Source: an uncultured bacterium (GTDB lineage Bacteria; Bacillota; Bacilli; Lactobacillales; Lactobacillaceae). Taken from it: DNA of 64,000 nucleotides. Position numbers and translations under genes: made by a program. The notes below the pieces were generated by a model that saw only the letters and a program-made list of their open reading frames with translations, was not told the DNA's origin and ran no database searches. The stretch's first letter is position 1; each line of letters opens with the position of its first letter. The DNA lies in contig CAJMLF010000004.1 of the NCBI GenBank assembly GCA_905214235.1, positions 25,752 through 89,751 of the forward strand, written 5' to 3'. Below are positions 53,657-61,867 of the stretch, in pieces.

Positions 53657-54496
53657 ATGAATTTTAAACGTATTCAATGGATTTTCCTGTTTGCCTTCCT
53701 TGCCTTTGATATCATCGTGGGCTGTGAGCTCCTTTTTCAGGGGAGCCGGTTCACCATTTCAAATAGTCAGCAAGGCCACCAGACCGCGGTCTTGAAGGAA
53801 ATGCGGGCGGATTCAATTACCTATACGTCCCTTTCCAAGCACCAGCCTTCCGGTTACTACATTTCGGGAACCCGGTCCGGGGATGGGGGCCAACTGGAGC
53901 AGCAGATGACCAAGCTGCGGAACCAGACCGCCCGCTTCTCGGATAGCGAGCTCAACAGTGAGTTTGACTCACCAATCAAGGTTAGCCACACCCACCCGAA
54001 CTACCGGCTCAACCAGGTGATCAAGTCGGCCCGGCAAGTGCCGCTGGGGACTAATTACCGCTACAACGCCCAGCTTTCTGACAAGAAGACGGTTGTCTAC
54101 ACGCAGATGGTTAAGGGCCAGCCAATCTTAGATAATGATGGGCAGGTCCGTTTCCACCTCAATAATGGCAACCAGGTAACGGGCTACACGCAGGGCTACG
54201 TTGAGAACCCGACGACGCTCCAGCAGCGGGCCACGGCGATTAGCCAACAGCACGCGGTTATCTGGCTATACCGGCACAACCAGATTCCCAACGATTCACA
54301 GATTCGCTGGGCAATCCTGGGCTACACCAAGCTGCTGACGACGAATAACCACGACCGGGCAGTGTACGTCCCGACCTGGGTAGTGCAAATCAAGACGAAG
54401 ACGTCTGATACGACCCAGAGGTTGAACGTCAACGCCTTTAATAGCACGGTGATGAAGACCTCACCGGATACCGTTAACATGGATAGTATTAAATAA
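53657..54496 (+). CDS. yycI: WalK regulatory protein YycI
   Basis: A 279-residue protein with a single N-terminal membrane helix and an extracellular domain of the YycI fold, acting with YycH on WalK. It starts 13 bp after yycH with GAGGAGG upstream. Confidence 0.88.
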   Translation: MNFKRIQWIFLFAFLAFDIIVGCELLFQGSRFTISNSQQGHQTAVLKEMRADSITYTSLSKHQPSGYYISGTRSGDGGQLEQQMTKLRNQTARFSDSELNSEFDSPIKVSHTHPNYRLNQVIKSARQVPLGTNYRYNAQLSDKKTVVYTQMVKGQPILDNDGQVRFHLNNGNQVTGYTQGYVENPTTLQQRATAISQQHAVIWLYRHNQIPNDSQIRWAILGYTKLLTTNNHDRAVYVPTWVVQIKTKTSDTTQRLNVNAFNSTVMKTSPDTVNMDSIK

Positions 54497-54518
54497 TTGC
54501 AAAAAGGGGAAATTTTTG

Positions 54519-55325
54519 GTGACAGATACCGATTCATTACGTTATAGCATTCTGGCAAGCGGGAGCACCGGCAACGTTACTTACCTGGAGACCAACCACC
54601 ACCGGATCCTGATTGACGCGGGTCTCAGTGGGAAGAAGATTGAGGGGTTGATGAATAAAATTAACCGCTCACTGGCCGATGTCGAGGCCATCTTTGTAAC
54701 GCACGAGCACAGCGACCACTGCCACGGTGTCGGGGTCCTCGCCCGGCGGTACGGGATGGCCGTCTACGCCAACCAGGGGACCTGGGACGCGATGGCCAGC
54801 AAGGTCGGCAAGATTCCGGCAGACCAGAAGTTTATCTTTGCGCCCAACAGCGTCAAGGAATTCGGTGACATGGATATCGAAAGCTTTGCGGTTTCCCATG
54901 ACGCAGCGGAACCCCAATTCTACCAGGTTCACCACGACAACAAGACCTTCTGCATCCTGACCGATACTGGCTACGTCTCCAGTCGGGTTGCGGGAACCAT
55001 CAAGGACGCGGACGCCTACCTGATGGAATGTAACCACGATACGGAAATGCTCCGGATGGGCCCGTACTCCTGGCCACTCAAGCAGCGGATCTTGGGGGAT
55101 GAGGGCCACCTGTCCAACGAGGAGGGGGCCGATGCCTTGATGAGCGTTGTCGGCCGGCGGACCAAGGAGATTTTCCTCGGCCACCGCAGCCAACATAACA
55201 ACATGCGGTCCCTGGCCCACCTCACCGTTGCCAGTATGATGGAGCAGCATGATTTTGGCGTGGGTCACGACTTCCGCCTCGACGATGCTGAGCCGGAGCA
55301 GCCAAGCAAATTAATGGTCCTGTAA
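54519..55325 (+). CDS. walJ: Metallo-beta-lactamase-fold protein WalJ (YycJ)
   Basis: A 268-residue MBL-fold hydrolase. The N-terminal ILASGSTGNVTYL and the metal motif THEHSDHCHG are typical of WalJ, thought to act as a 5' exonuclease in coordinating replication and mismatch repair. GTG 54519 or TTG 54516 could start it. Confidence 0.92.
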   Translation: MTDTDSLRYSILASGSTGNVTYLETNHHRILIDAGLSGKKIEGLMNKINRSLADVEAIFVTHEHSDHCHGVGVLARRYGMAVYANQGTWDAMASKVGKIPADQKFIFAPNSVKEFGDMDIESFAVSHDAAEPQFYQVHHDNKTFCILTDTGYVSSRVAGTIKDADAYLMECNHDTEMLRMGPYSWPLKQRILGDEGHLSNEEGADALMSVVGRRTKEIFLGHRSQHNNMRSLAHLTVASMMEQHDFGVGHDFRLDDAEPEQPSKLMVL

Positions 55326-55396
55326 CGGTTTATTCAAAGAAATTTCATAACTTTCCGGTAGGGTAAAAGTGAGATTTACTGATGGAGGAATGAGTA

Positions 55397-56665
55397 ATGA
55401 AGGATGATAAACCAGTTAGTCGCCGTTTCTGGGCGAAAGTTGCCGGGGTCGGCTTGTTAGCCGGCTTAATCGGTGGCGGGGTGACGCTCGGCATTAACGG
55501 TGCCATCCAGCACCATGAGGCGGCCGTTAGCACCCGGGTACCGATGGGGTCAAACAAGTCCGGCGGGACCAAGGTGAACGGCAATAAGGCCAACCTGAAC
55601 ACCCAGTCGACGAAGGCCTATGATTCCGTCCAGTCGACGGTGGTCAGCGTCCTTAACAAGCAGAAGGTCCAACAGGGCAACGGCGCGCTGGGAATCTTCG
55701 GAACTATCCAGGGCGGGGAAGGCTCGTCGTCAAGTGATAGTAACAAGCTGGAGACCGCCAGTGAGGGCTCCGGGGTTATCTACAAGAAGTCCGGCAACAC
55801 GGCGTACATCGTTACTAATAACCACGTCGTTTCGGGGTCCAACGCCCTCCAAGTCATTCTGAGCAACGGCAAGAAGGTTGACGCCCAACTAGTGGGGGCG
55901 GATTCCGCTACGGACCTGGCCGTTCTGAAAATCAACGCGGCGAACGTGAAGGAAGTCGCTTCCTTTGGGAACTCAAATTCAATCAAGGCCGGGCAGGATG
56001 TCCTGGCAATCGGGTCCCCAATGGGTAGTGAGTACGCCAACACCGTCACGAAGGGGATTGTGTCCGCCAAAAACCGGACCCTTAAGGCAGGGACCGATGG
56101 CACGCTGACGTCCGTTATCCAGACCGATGCGGCAATTAACTCCGGGAATTCTGGTGGCCCCCTGATTAACATGGCCGGCCAGGTAATCGGGATTAATTCA
56201 ATGAAGCTCTCCTCTGACAATGATGGTTCCTCAGTTGAAGGGATTGGTTTTGCCATCCCAAGTAACGAGGTGGTCAGCATCATCAACCAGCTGGTCAAGA
56301 AGGGGAAGATTTCCCGGCCAGCACTTGGGCTGGGGATGGCCGACTTAAGCAGCGTTACCACCGACCAGCAGCAGTCCGTCCTTAAGCTGCCAAGCAACGT
56401 CAATAAGGGGGTTGTGATCCTCCAGGTTGCGAACGGCTCGGTTGCTGATAACGCGGGCTTGAAGAAGTACGACGTGATTACCCAGTTGGGTGACAAGAAG
56501 ATCAACAACACGAACGAATTACGGGCGGCCCTGTACAAGTACAAGGTTGGTGACACCACGAAGGTAACCTTCTACCGGGATGGCCACCAGCAAACGGCCA
56601 CCCTCCACCTGACTAAGGAAGCCGCCAATACCGACGACAACCAGCAGGAAGATGATGGTGAATAG
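55397..56665 (+). CDS. htrA: Serine protease HtrA
   Basis: A 422-residue surface protease-chaperone for misfolded exported proteins. One N-terminal membrane helix, a trypsin-like domain with His in TNNHVV, Asp in ATDLAVLKI and Ser in NSGNSGGPL, then one PDZ domain and an acidic tail. It closes the wal cluster and has GGAGG before the ATG. Confidence 0.95.
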   Translation: MKDDKPVSRRFWAKVAGVGLLAGLIGGGVTLGINGAIQHHEAAVSTRVPMGSNKSGGTKVNGNKANLNTQSTKAYDSVQSTVVSVLNKQKVQQGNGALGIFGTIQGGEGSSSSDSNKLETASEGSGVIYKKSGNTAYIVTNNHVVSGSNALQVILSNGKKVDAQLVGADSATDLAVLKINAANVKEVASFGNSNSIKAGQDVLAIGSPMGSEYANTVTKGIVSAKNRTLKAGTDGTLTSVIQTDAAINSGNSGGPLINMAGQVIGINSMKLSSDNDGSSVEGIGFAIPSNEVVSIINQLVKKGKISRPALGLGMADLSSVTTDQQQSVLKLPSNVNKGVVILQVANGSVADNAGLKKYDVITQLGDKKINNTNELRAALYKYKVGDTTKVTFYRDGHQQTATLHLTKEAANTDDNQQEDDGE

Positions 56666-56669
56666 ATAA

Positions 56670-56718
56670 GAAAAGCAATCTTCTTAGTTCCATGTTCAGA
56701 AGATTGCTTTTTCTTTTT
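56670..56718 (+). terminator. Terminator of the wal-htrA operon
   Basis: The 14-bp perfect stem AAAAGCAATCTTCT/AGAAGATTGCTTTT is followed by a T-rich tract. Confidence 0.88.
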
Positions 56719-56804
56719 TCTGTAAGAAGCATTAAACCATTCTTTCCGTACTAATAGTGGTAGAATGGCTAATAACTTAATTTCGAAATAGGACGGTGAA
56801 ATGA

Positions 56805-57302
56805 ATGAACAATCGTAAATTTAAATACCCGGACACGAAGGCCTACGAATTTGTCGTTAACCGCTTGAAGGAGCGGGGGGTTAACTTGGATGACTTGATT
56901 GACATTATTTACGAGTCGCAAATCGAATTTGAGCCCCAGCTAACCAAGGAACGGTGCACTGAATACCTGCAAGACGCCCTCCACAAGCGGGAGCTCCTTA
57001 ATAATGCAATGGTCATGCTGGAACTGGACCGCCTAACTGAGAAGGGTGAGGTTGCAGAGCCGCTGTCGAGCATCATCGTCAATGACGCCGGTGTCTTCGG
57101 GGTTGATGAAACCCTGGCCCTCCAGATTGCCAACATCTACGGGACGATTGGGACAACCAACTTCGGTTACTTCGACCGGGTCAAGAAGGGGATTATTGCG
57201 AAGTACGACCACGACGGTCAACACGTCAATACCTTTATTGACGACCTCTTAGCAGCGATTGTCTCTGCGGTCGCCGGTAAGATTGCCCACAGTTACGCCT
57301 AA
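56805..57302 (+). CDS. Phosphatidylglycerophosphatase A-family protein
   Basis: A 165-residue soluble protein of the PgpA/YutG family, which in Firmicutes is present as a small protein without membrane helices. Matching features are the segment ERGVNLDDLIDIIYESQ and GTIGTTNFGYFDRVKKGIIA, followed by an acidic FIDDLLAAI. The reaction of true PgpA enzymes is dephosphorylation of phosphatidylglycerol phosphate; for this branch the role is inferred. Confidence 0.75.
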   Translation: MNNRKFKYPDTKAYEFVVNRLKERGVNLDDLIDIIYESQIEFEPQLTKERCTEYLQDALHKRELLNNAMVMLELDRLTEKGEVAEPLSSIIVNDAGVFGVDETLALQIANIYGTIGTTNFGYFDRVKKGIIAKYDHDGQHVNTFIDDLLAAIVSAVAGKIAHSYA

Positions 57303-57309
57303 CTAAAAT

Positions 57310-57350
57310 GACTTCCTGCCTGTGTAAAAGTCGGCAGGAGGTCTTTTTTA
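57310..57350 (+). terminator. Terminator of the PgpA-like gene
   Basis: The 11-bp stem GACTTCCTGCC/GGCAGGAGGTC (one G-U) is followed by six T. Confidence 0.88.
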
Positions 57351-57525
57351 TTTTACCTACCTTGTCGATAACCAGGACGGATTTTATCCGCAAATGCATC
57401 TTTAAAACCGAATATTAACCTTTTATTTAAAGGTCAACATTCACTTAACCACGGTAAGTTGCTTAAATGCCACAAGCCGTGTTATTTTAGGGGAGAAATA
57501 TGAAAGAAAAGCTGTTGATATTTTC

Positions 57526-57859
57526 TGTGGATAAGTAGGTGGATAACTAGTGGAAAATTTTTAGTCCGGTAAACAATGCCGTAAAATCGGCACATTAGCG
57601 GTTAAAAAAGTTATCCACAGGCAGTGGGATTGATAGTGGATAAGTGGAAAACTTTTCCATTTTGTCCCCACTGAATGCCTTTATATCAATGATTATAGTT
57701 ATCAACAGCGAACGATTGTTTTTGTGGATAACTGTGGATAAGTCCATTCTCAGAAAACGGTTTATTTGTGAATTAAGAAGCGAACATTCGGAGATATATT
57801 TCTTCCCCAAATCGGCCTGTGGATAACTTTGTGGAAAACATGTGGAAAGTGGTGGATAT
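57526..57859. other. DnaA-box cluster upstream of rlmH
   Basis: The region between the PgpA-like gene and rlmH has no gene. It contains five perfect DnaA boxes: TGTGGATAA at 57526, 57723, 57733 and 57818, and TTATCCACA at 57611. One-mismatch forms lie at 57538, 57635, 57699 (TTATCAACA) and 57830. AT-rich stretches lie between. The last boxes overlap the rlmH ribosome-binding region. The count of perfect boxes exceeds that seen upstream of dnaA in this window. Confidence 0.85.
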
Positions 57860-57860
57860 C

Positions 57861-58340
57861 TTGAATATTAAAATAATTGGTGTTGGTAAGTTAAAGGAGA
57901 AGTACTTCAAGGCGGGAATTGCGGAGTACGGCAAGCGCCTGGGCCGCTTTTGTAAGTTCCAGGTTGTTGAGGTGCCTGACGAAAAAGCGCCCGAGTCCCT
58001 GAGCCAGGCCGAGATGGATGAGGTAATGGCCAAGGAGGGGGAACGGATCCTCAACAAGATTAAGGACCGGGAGTACGTTTACGCCCTGGCAATCAAGGGC
58101 AAGGAACGGACATCTGAGGAGTTTGCCAAGGAGATCAACCAGCTGGCAACTTACGGCCACAGCGACATTACCTTTGTCATTGGCGGATCGCTGGGATTGA
58201 GCCCGGCAGTGCTGAAGCGGGCTGACACCCAGATTTCCTTCGGCCGCTTTACCTTACCCCACCAATTGATGCGGCTGGTATTGAGTGAGCAGATTTACCG
58301 GGCCTTCACGATTATCAACGGCCTGCCTTACCACAAGTAG
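57861..58340 (+). CDS. rlmH: 23S rRNA pseudouridine-1915 N3-methyltransferase RlmH
   Basis: A 159-residue SPOUT-class methyltransferase acting on pseudouridine 1915 of 23S rRNA in the assembled ribosome. The C-terminal knot has [11 protein letters not shown] and [17 protein letters not shown]. The TTG start at 57861 gives [10 protein letters not shown] and exactly the usual family length; an upstream GTG at 57819 would begin inside a DnaA box. In staphylococci this gene (orfX) is the SCC insertion site; no such element is seen at its 3' end here. Confidence 0.94.
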   Translation: MNIKIIGVGKLKEKYFKAGIAEYGKRLGRFCKFQVVEVPDEKAPESLSQAEMDEVMAKEGERILNKIKDREYVYALAIKGKERTSEEFAKEINQLATYGHSDITFVIGGSLGLSPAVLKRADTQISFGRFTLPHQLMRLVLSEQIYRAFTIINGLPYHK

Positions 58341-58401
58341 TAAGCGTAAGGTGTGACGGTCCCTTTGTGGTGAACTATACTAGAGCTGAGGTGATTGTAA
58401 T

Positions 58402-58935
58402 ATGAAGAAAGTGGCAATTCTGATTGGCAGTGTTCGGCCCAACCGGCGGAGTAAGCAGGTAGCCGACTGGCTGCGGGTCCAGTTGATGAAGAGTAAGCAG
58501 GTTCACTTCGACGTGGTTGATCTGAAGAAGGTTAACCTGCCGATGATGGATGAGCCGCACATCCCCTTCACCGGCCTTTACACTCACGCCAAGACCCGGA
58601 AGTGGAGCAAGCTAGTTCAGTCGTATGACGGCTTCATCTTTCTCTTCCCCCAGTACAACTGGGGTTATCCAGCGGCACTGAAGAACGCGATTGACTACCT
58701 AGCCAAAGAATGGCAGGGTAAGCCGGTCAGCCTGGTCACCTTTGGCGGTCACGGGGGCAGTCAGGCCCAGGCGGCAATGCGCCTAGTGGTCACTGGTCTC
58801 AAGATGAAGCAGCTGGCGGTTAACCCGCAGATCAGCTTGATGCCGGGTGACTCTTTGGCCACGGCTGATTATCGCCTGCATACTCATGATGATGAGGCAG
58901 CCCTGCTTCGTCAGGAATTTGAAAATGTCTTATAA
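58402..58935 (+). CDS. NADPH-dependent FMN reductase family protein
   Basis: A 177-residue flavodoxin-fold oxidoreductase. IGSVRPNRRSKQVADW binds the FMN phosphate, and FPQYNWGYPAALKNAIDYL is the second FMN-contact motif. Relatives reduce FMN, quinones or azo compounds. GAGGTG lies before the ATG. Transcribed alone. Confidence 0.85.
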   Translation: MKKVAILIGSVRPNRRSKQVADWLRVQLMKSKQVHFDVVDLKKVNLPMMDEPHIPFTGLYTHAKTRKWSKLVQSYDGFIFLFPQYNWGYPAALKNAIDYLAKEWQGKPVSLVTFGGHGGSQAQAAMRLVVTGLKMKQLAVNPQISLMPGDSLATADYRLHTHDDEAALLRQEFENVL

Positions 58936-58937
58936 AC

Positions 58938-58978
58938 AAAAAGCAGCTGGCGGTGTTAAAATCCGCCGGCTGCTTTTT
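58938..58978 (+). terminator. Terminator of the FMN reductase gene
   Basis: Arms AAAAGCAGC-GGCGG and CCGCC-GCTGCTTTT, with one mismatch pair, are followed by T-rich sequence. Confidence 0.85.
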
Positions 58979-59031
58979 ACGCAACACTTGTGATAAAAAT
59001 CGAGATTTACTACGTTACTACGTTCTGAAAC

Positions 59032-59045
59032 CGCATTAGAATGCG
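59032..59045. promoter_or_regulatory. Dyad upstream of dhaT
   Basis: CGCATTAGAATGCG has perfect 6-bp arms and lies about 40 bp upstream of a TTGCAA -35-like element. Together with its left flank TGAAAC it loosely resembles a cre half. It is a possible operator for dhaT. Confidence 0.35.
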
Positions 59046-59142
59046 ATAAATCAAAGAAAATGGTTCGTGAAAATTGTTGCAAAGATTCCTGAAATGTGTA
59101 ATTATTAGAACGTAAAAAATTAAAGAGAGAAGTTGTTATTTA

Positions 59143-60315
59143 ATGGAACGTCAATTTGATTTTCTGATGCCAAGTGTTAACTTCTTTGGCCCCGGTGTTA
59201 TCAAGAAGATTGGTGATCGGGCAAAGATGCTCAACATGCACAAGGTTCTGGTCGTAACTGGTGGCCACATCGTTAACTTGGAAAATGGTCCGGTTGCCCA
59301 AACCCTGGACTCCCTGAAGGCTGCGGGCGTTGAATACGTTGTCTTCGATGGTGCGGAAGAAAACCCAAAGATTCGCGACATCAAGAAGGGTAAGCAAATC
59401 TACCTGGACAATGGCTGTGACAGTATCATCACCGTTGGTGGGGGCTCTGCTCACGACTGTGGTAAGGGGATTGGTATTATCCTGACGAACGGTGACGACA
59501 TTACTAAGCTTGCCGGTATCGAAACCCTGGAAAAGCCACTGCCATCACTGATGGCGGTTAACACGACTGCCGGGACTGGTTCCGAACTGACCCGTCACGC
59601 CGTTATCACCAACGAAGAAACCCACCTGAAGTTCGTCGTGGTTTCATGGCGGAACATCCCACTGGTTTCCTTCAACGACCCAATGCTGATGCTGGACATC
59701 CCACAAGCAACCACTGCCGCTACCGGTTTGGATGCTTACGTCCAAGCGGTGGAACCATTTGTTTCCGTTGACCACAACGACATCACCGATAGCCAATGTG
59801 AAAAGGCCATCAAGATCATCCAAAAGTACCTGCCAGAAGCAGTTGCTAATGGTCACAACGTGAAAGCCCGGACCAAGATGGTTGAAGGGGAAATGCTTGC
59901 CGGCATGGCCTTCAACAACGCCAACCTGGGTTACGTCCACGCCATGGCACACCAACTGGGTGGTCAATACGACGCTCCTCACGGTGTCTGCTGTGCACTG
60001 ATGCTGCCAGTTGTTGAAGAATGGAACATCATCGCCTGCCCAGACCGCTTTGCTAAGTTGGCTGAAATCATGGGCTACGACACCACTGGCATGACCACGA
60101 TGGAAGCCGCTCACAAGTCCATCGACGGGATGCGTGAACTGGCTAAGGCCATTGGTATTCCGGACTCCATCAAGGCCATTGGCGCAAAGCCAGAAGACTT
60201 CGAATTGATGGCTGAAAATGCCCTCAAGGACGGGAATGCCTTCTCCAACCCTCGTAAGGGAACCAAGGAAGAAGTTATCAAGCTCTTCCAAAAGGCTTAC
60301 GATGGAATTTACTAA
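59143..60315 (+). CDS. dhaT: 1,3-propanediol dehydrogenase (iron-containing)
   Basis: A 390-residue group III, iron-dependent dehydrogenase that reduces 3-hydroxypropionaldehyde to 1,3-propanediol with NADH. It strongly resembles Klebsiella DhaT: VNFFGPG, GGGSAHDCGKGIGI, NTTAGTGSELTRH, and the metal-binding GMAFNNANLGYVHAMAHQLGG with PHGV. In glycerol-using lactobacilli it recycles NADH. The glycerol dehydratase genes are not in this window. Confidence 0.9.
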   Translation: MERQFDFLMPSVNFFGPGVIKKIGDRAKMLNMHKVLVVTGGHIVNLENGPVAQTLDSLKAAGVEYVVFDGAEENPKIRDIKKGKQIYLDNGCDSIITVGGGSAHDCGKGIGIILTNGDDITKLAGIETLEKPLPSLMAVNTTAGTGSELTRHAVITNEETHLKFVVVSWRNIPLVSFNDPMLMLDIPQATTAATGLDAYVQAVEPFVSVDHNDITDSQCEKAIKIIQKYLPEAVANGHNVKARTKMVEGEMLAGMAFNNANLGYVHAMAHQLGGQYDAPHGVCCALMLPVVEEWNIIACPDRFAKLAEIMGYDTTGMTTMEAAHKSIDGMRELAKAIGIPDSIKAIGAKPEDFELMAENALKDGNAFSNPRKGTKEEVIKLFQKAYDGIY

Positions 60316-60410
60316 ATAAATTAATCACTATACCTGCTAGTTGTTAAGTAATAAAGCAATTAGTTGGTTTTGCGTACAAAATAGCTGTGACAAAAAGTCT
60401 TTTTAATTAG

Positions 60411-60456
60411 AAGCTCCATTCGGAATTTGATAAAGATTTCGAATGGAGCTTTTTTG
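60411..60456. terminator. Terminator between dhaT and the DNA methyltransferase
   Basis: The 12-bp stem AAGCTCCATTCG/CGAATGGAGCTT is followed by six T on the plus strand. Confidence 0.88.
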
Positions 60457-60467
60457 ATTATGGTATA

Positions 60468-61757
60468 TTAATTGTTATTTGACATCTCTTCAATTTCTTT
60501 TAGTTGTAAACCAATTCGCTTAATAATAGTTGTAACCAATGCATTTCCCATAAAAAACATCCGCATCCTATCGGATACTTCTTTGACTTCACCATCAACT
60601 TTTTTGTATTTAGTCCAGTTATCAGGGAAATCTTGTAGTCTTTCTGCTTCAACTGGTGTTAATAAGCGATACTTACCATTGATTTTTAACCAATGAGTTG
60701 AGCGGTTAACAGAGCCTTCTGAAGTTAACATCGTTCGACTAGGTAAATTTAAGTCCTCATAAGGTGACATACCACCTTCACTGTAAATATATTTATGGCC
60801 ATCACGACTAGTACGATTGATTCGCTTAGGTCCCCTAAGGTAGGCGAACTTCTTGATTTTTTGTTTATCGGTAACGTAATATTTATCAGGCACATCTTTT
60901 TCTTTCTGAAGAGTGTCCTTTAATGGAATTGGTTTTTCTTTACCAGTAGCTTTAGTATCAATTGTAAAATAACGACCATGTCGCATTATACCGGTATTAA
61001 ATACTTTACCTGTAAACTTATCTGAGACCTCTACAATATCTTTTGGTAACTCATAGTAAGCTTTCCGACCCTTATATGCCCTTTTTTGGATAGGAAATTG
61101 TTTGGCAAAAAGGCCATCAGTATAAATGTATTTATCATACCGTGACTCATTTAATAAGTCTTCAAGACTATTATTATGCTCATATTTATCATCTAGCATC
61201 TTTGCATATGGCAAGTCATTACGAAAAACAAAAAAGTAAACTCTACGACGACGTTGCCGTCGACCATAATCAGCGGCATTAATAACACGCCACTCTACAG
61301 AATATCCAAGCTGGTTGAAAGCGGACAACATAATTGAAAAATCACGTCCACGTTGTTTAGCCGGTGCCTTAAGTAATCGATCAACATTTTCTAAGATTAA
61401 GTATTTAGGCTTAATGATGCGAGAAGCTCTAATAATTTCCCAAAATAAAACTCCTTTTTTACCTTGAATCCCCATCTCATTACTTAATGAACGAGCTACT
61501 GAGTAATCTTGGCAAGGAAATCCACCAACAATCATGTCCGCATCCATTTTAGCAAATGTTTCATTAGGAATCTTTTGAATATCAATATTGATATTATCAG
61601 TATCTGGCCAATGATAATCATAAACTTCAAATGCATCTTGGCTTTTTCGTGCTGGCTCATATTGGTTAGACCATAGTGTCTTATACATCTTTGAATCTGC
61701 ATTCTCAAGACCAATCCTAAATCCGCCAACACCAGCAAATAATTCTAGTACTTTCAT
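60468..61757 (-). CDS. DNA (cytosine-5) methyltransferase of a Sau3AI-like system
   Basis: A 429-residue C5-methyltransferase with ordered motifs: I (ELFAGVGGFRIGLE), IV (GGFPCQDYSVA, catalytic Cys82), VI (LILENVDRLL), VIII (QRRRRVYFFV), a variable target-recognition region, and C-terminal motifs around RLQDFPDNWTKY and FMGNALV. Its divergent partner resembles Sau3AI, so methylation of the C in GATC is likely. The ATG at 61757 starts at motif I as usual, though an in-frame ATG at 61790 exists. The gene is AT-rich and probably acquired horizontally. Confidence 0.9.
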   Translation of the reverse strand: MKVLELFAGVGGFRIGLENADSKMYKTLWSNQYEPARKSQDAFEVYDYHWPDTDNINIDIQKIPNETFAKMDADMIVGGFPCQDYSVARSLSNEMGIQGKKGVLFWEIIRASRIIKPKYLILENVDRLLKAPAKQRGRDFSIMLSAFNQLGYSVEWRVINAADYGRRQRRRRVYFFVFRNDLPYAKMLDDKYEHNNSLEDLLNESRYDKYIYTDGLFAKQFPIQKRAYKGRKAYYELPKDIVEVSDKFTGKVFNTGIMRHGRYFTIDTKATGKEKPIPLKDTLQKEKDVPDKYYVTDKQKIKKFAYLRGPKRINRTSRDGHKYIYSEGGMSPYEDLNLPSRTMLTSEGSVNRSTHWLKINGKYRLLTPVEAERLQDFPDNWTKYKKVDGEVKEVSDRMRMFFMGNALVTTIIKRIGLQLKEIEEMSNNN

Positions 61758-61793
61758 TTTTTGAATTATCCTCTCTACTTTTGCACTCATATG

Positions 61794-61813
61794 TATTATA
61801 TGATTATATAATA
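61794..61813. promoter_or_regulatory. Overlapping divergent promoter dyad of the R-M genes
   Basis: TATTATAT-GATT-ATATAATA is a perfect dyad. It supplies TATAAT -10 boxes for both strands (61795-61800 minus, 61807-61812 plus), so the methyltransferase and endonuclease promoters are back to back and may exclude one another. -35 elements are poor. Confidence 0.5.
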
Positions 61814-61867
61814 CCGTAAGTGCGGAAATTGATCAACTTATACACACTCTGATGGGAGCAACAAGTA

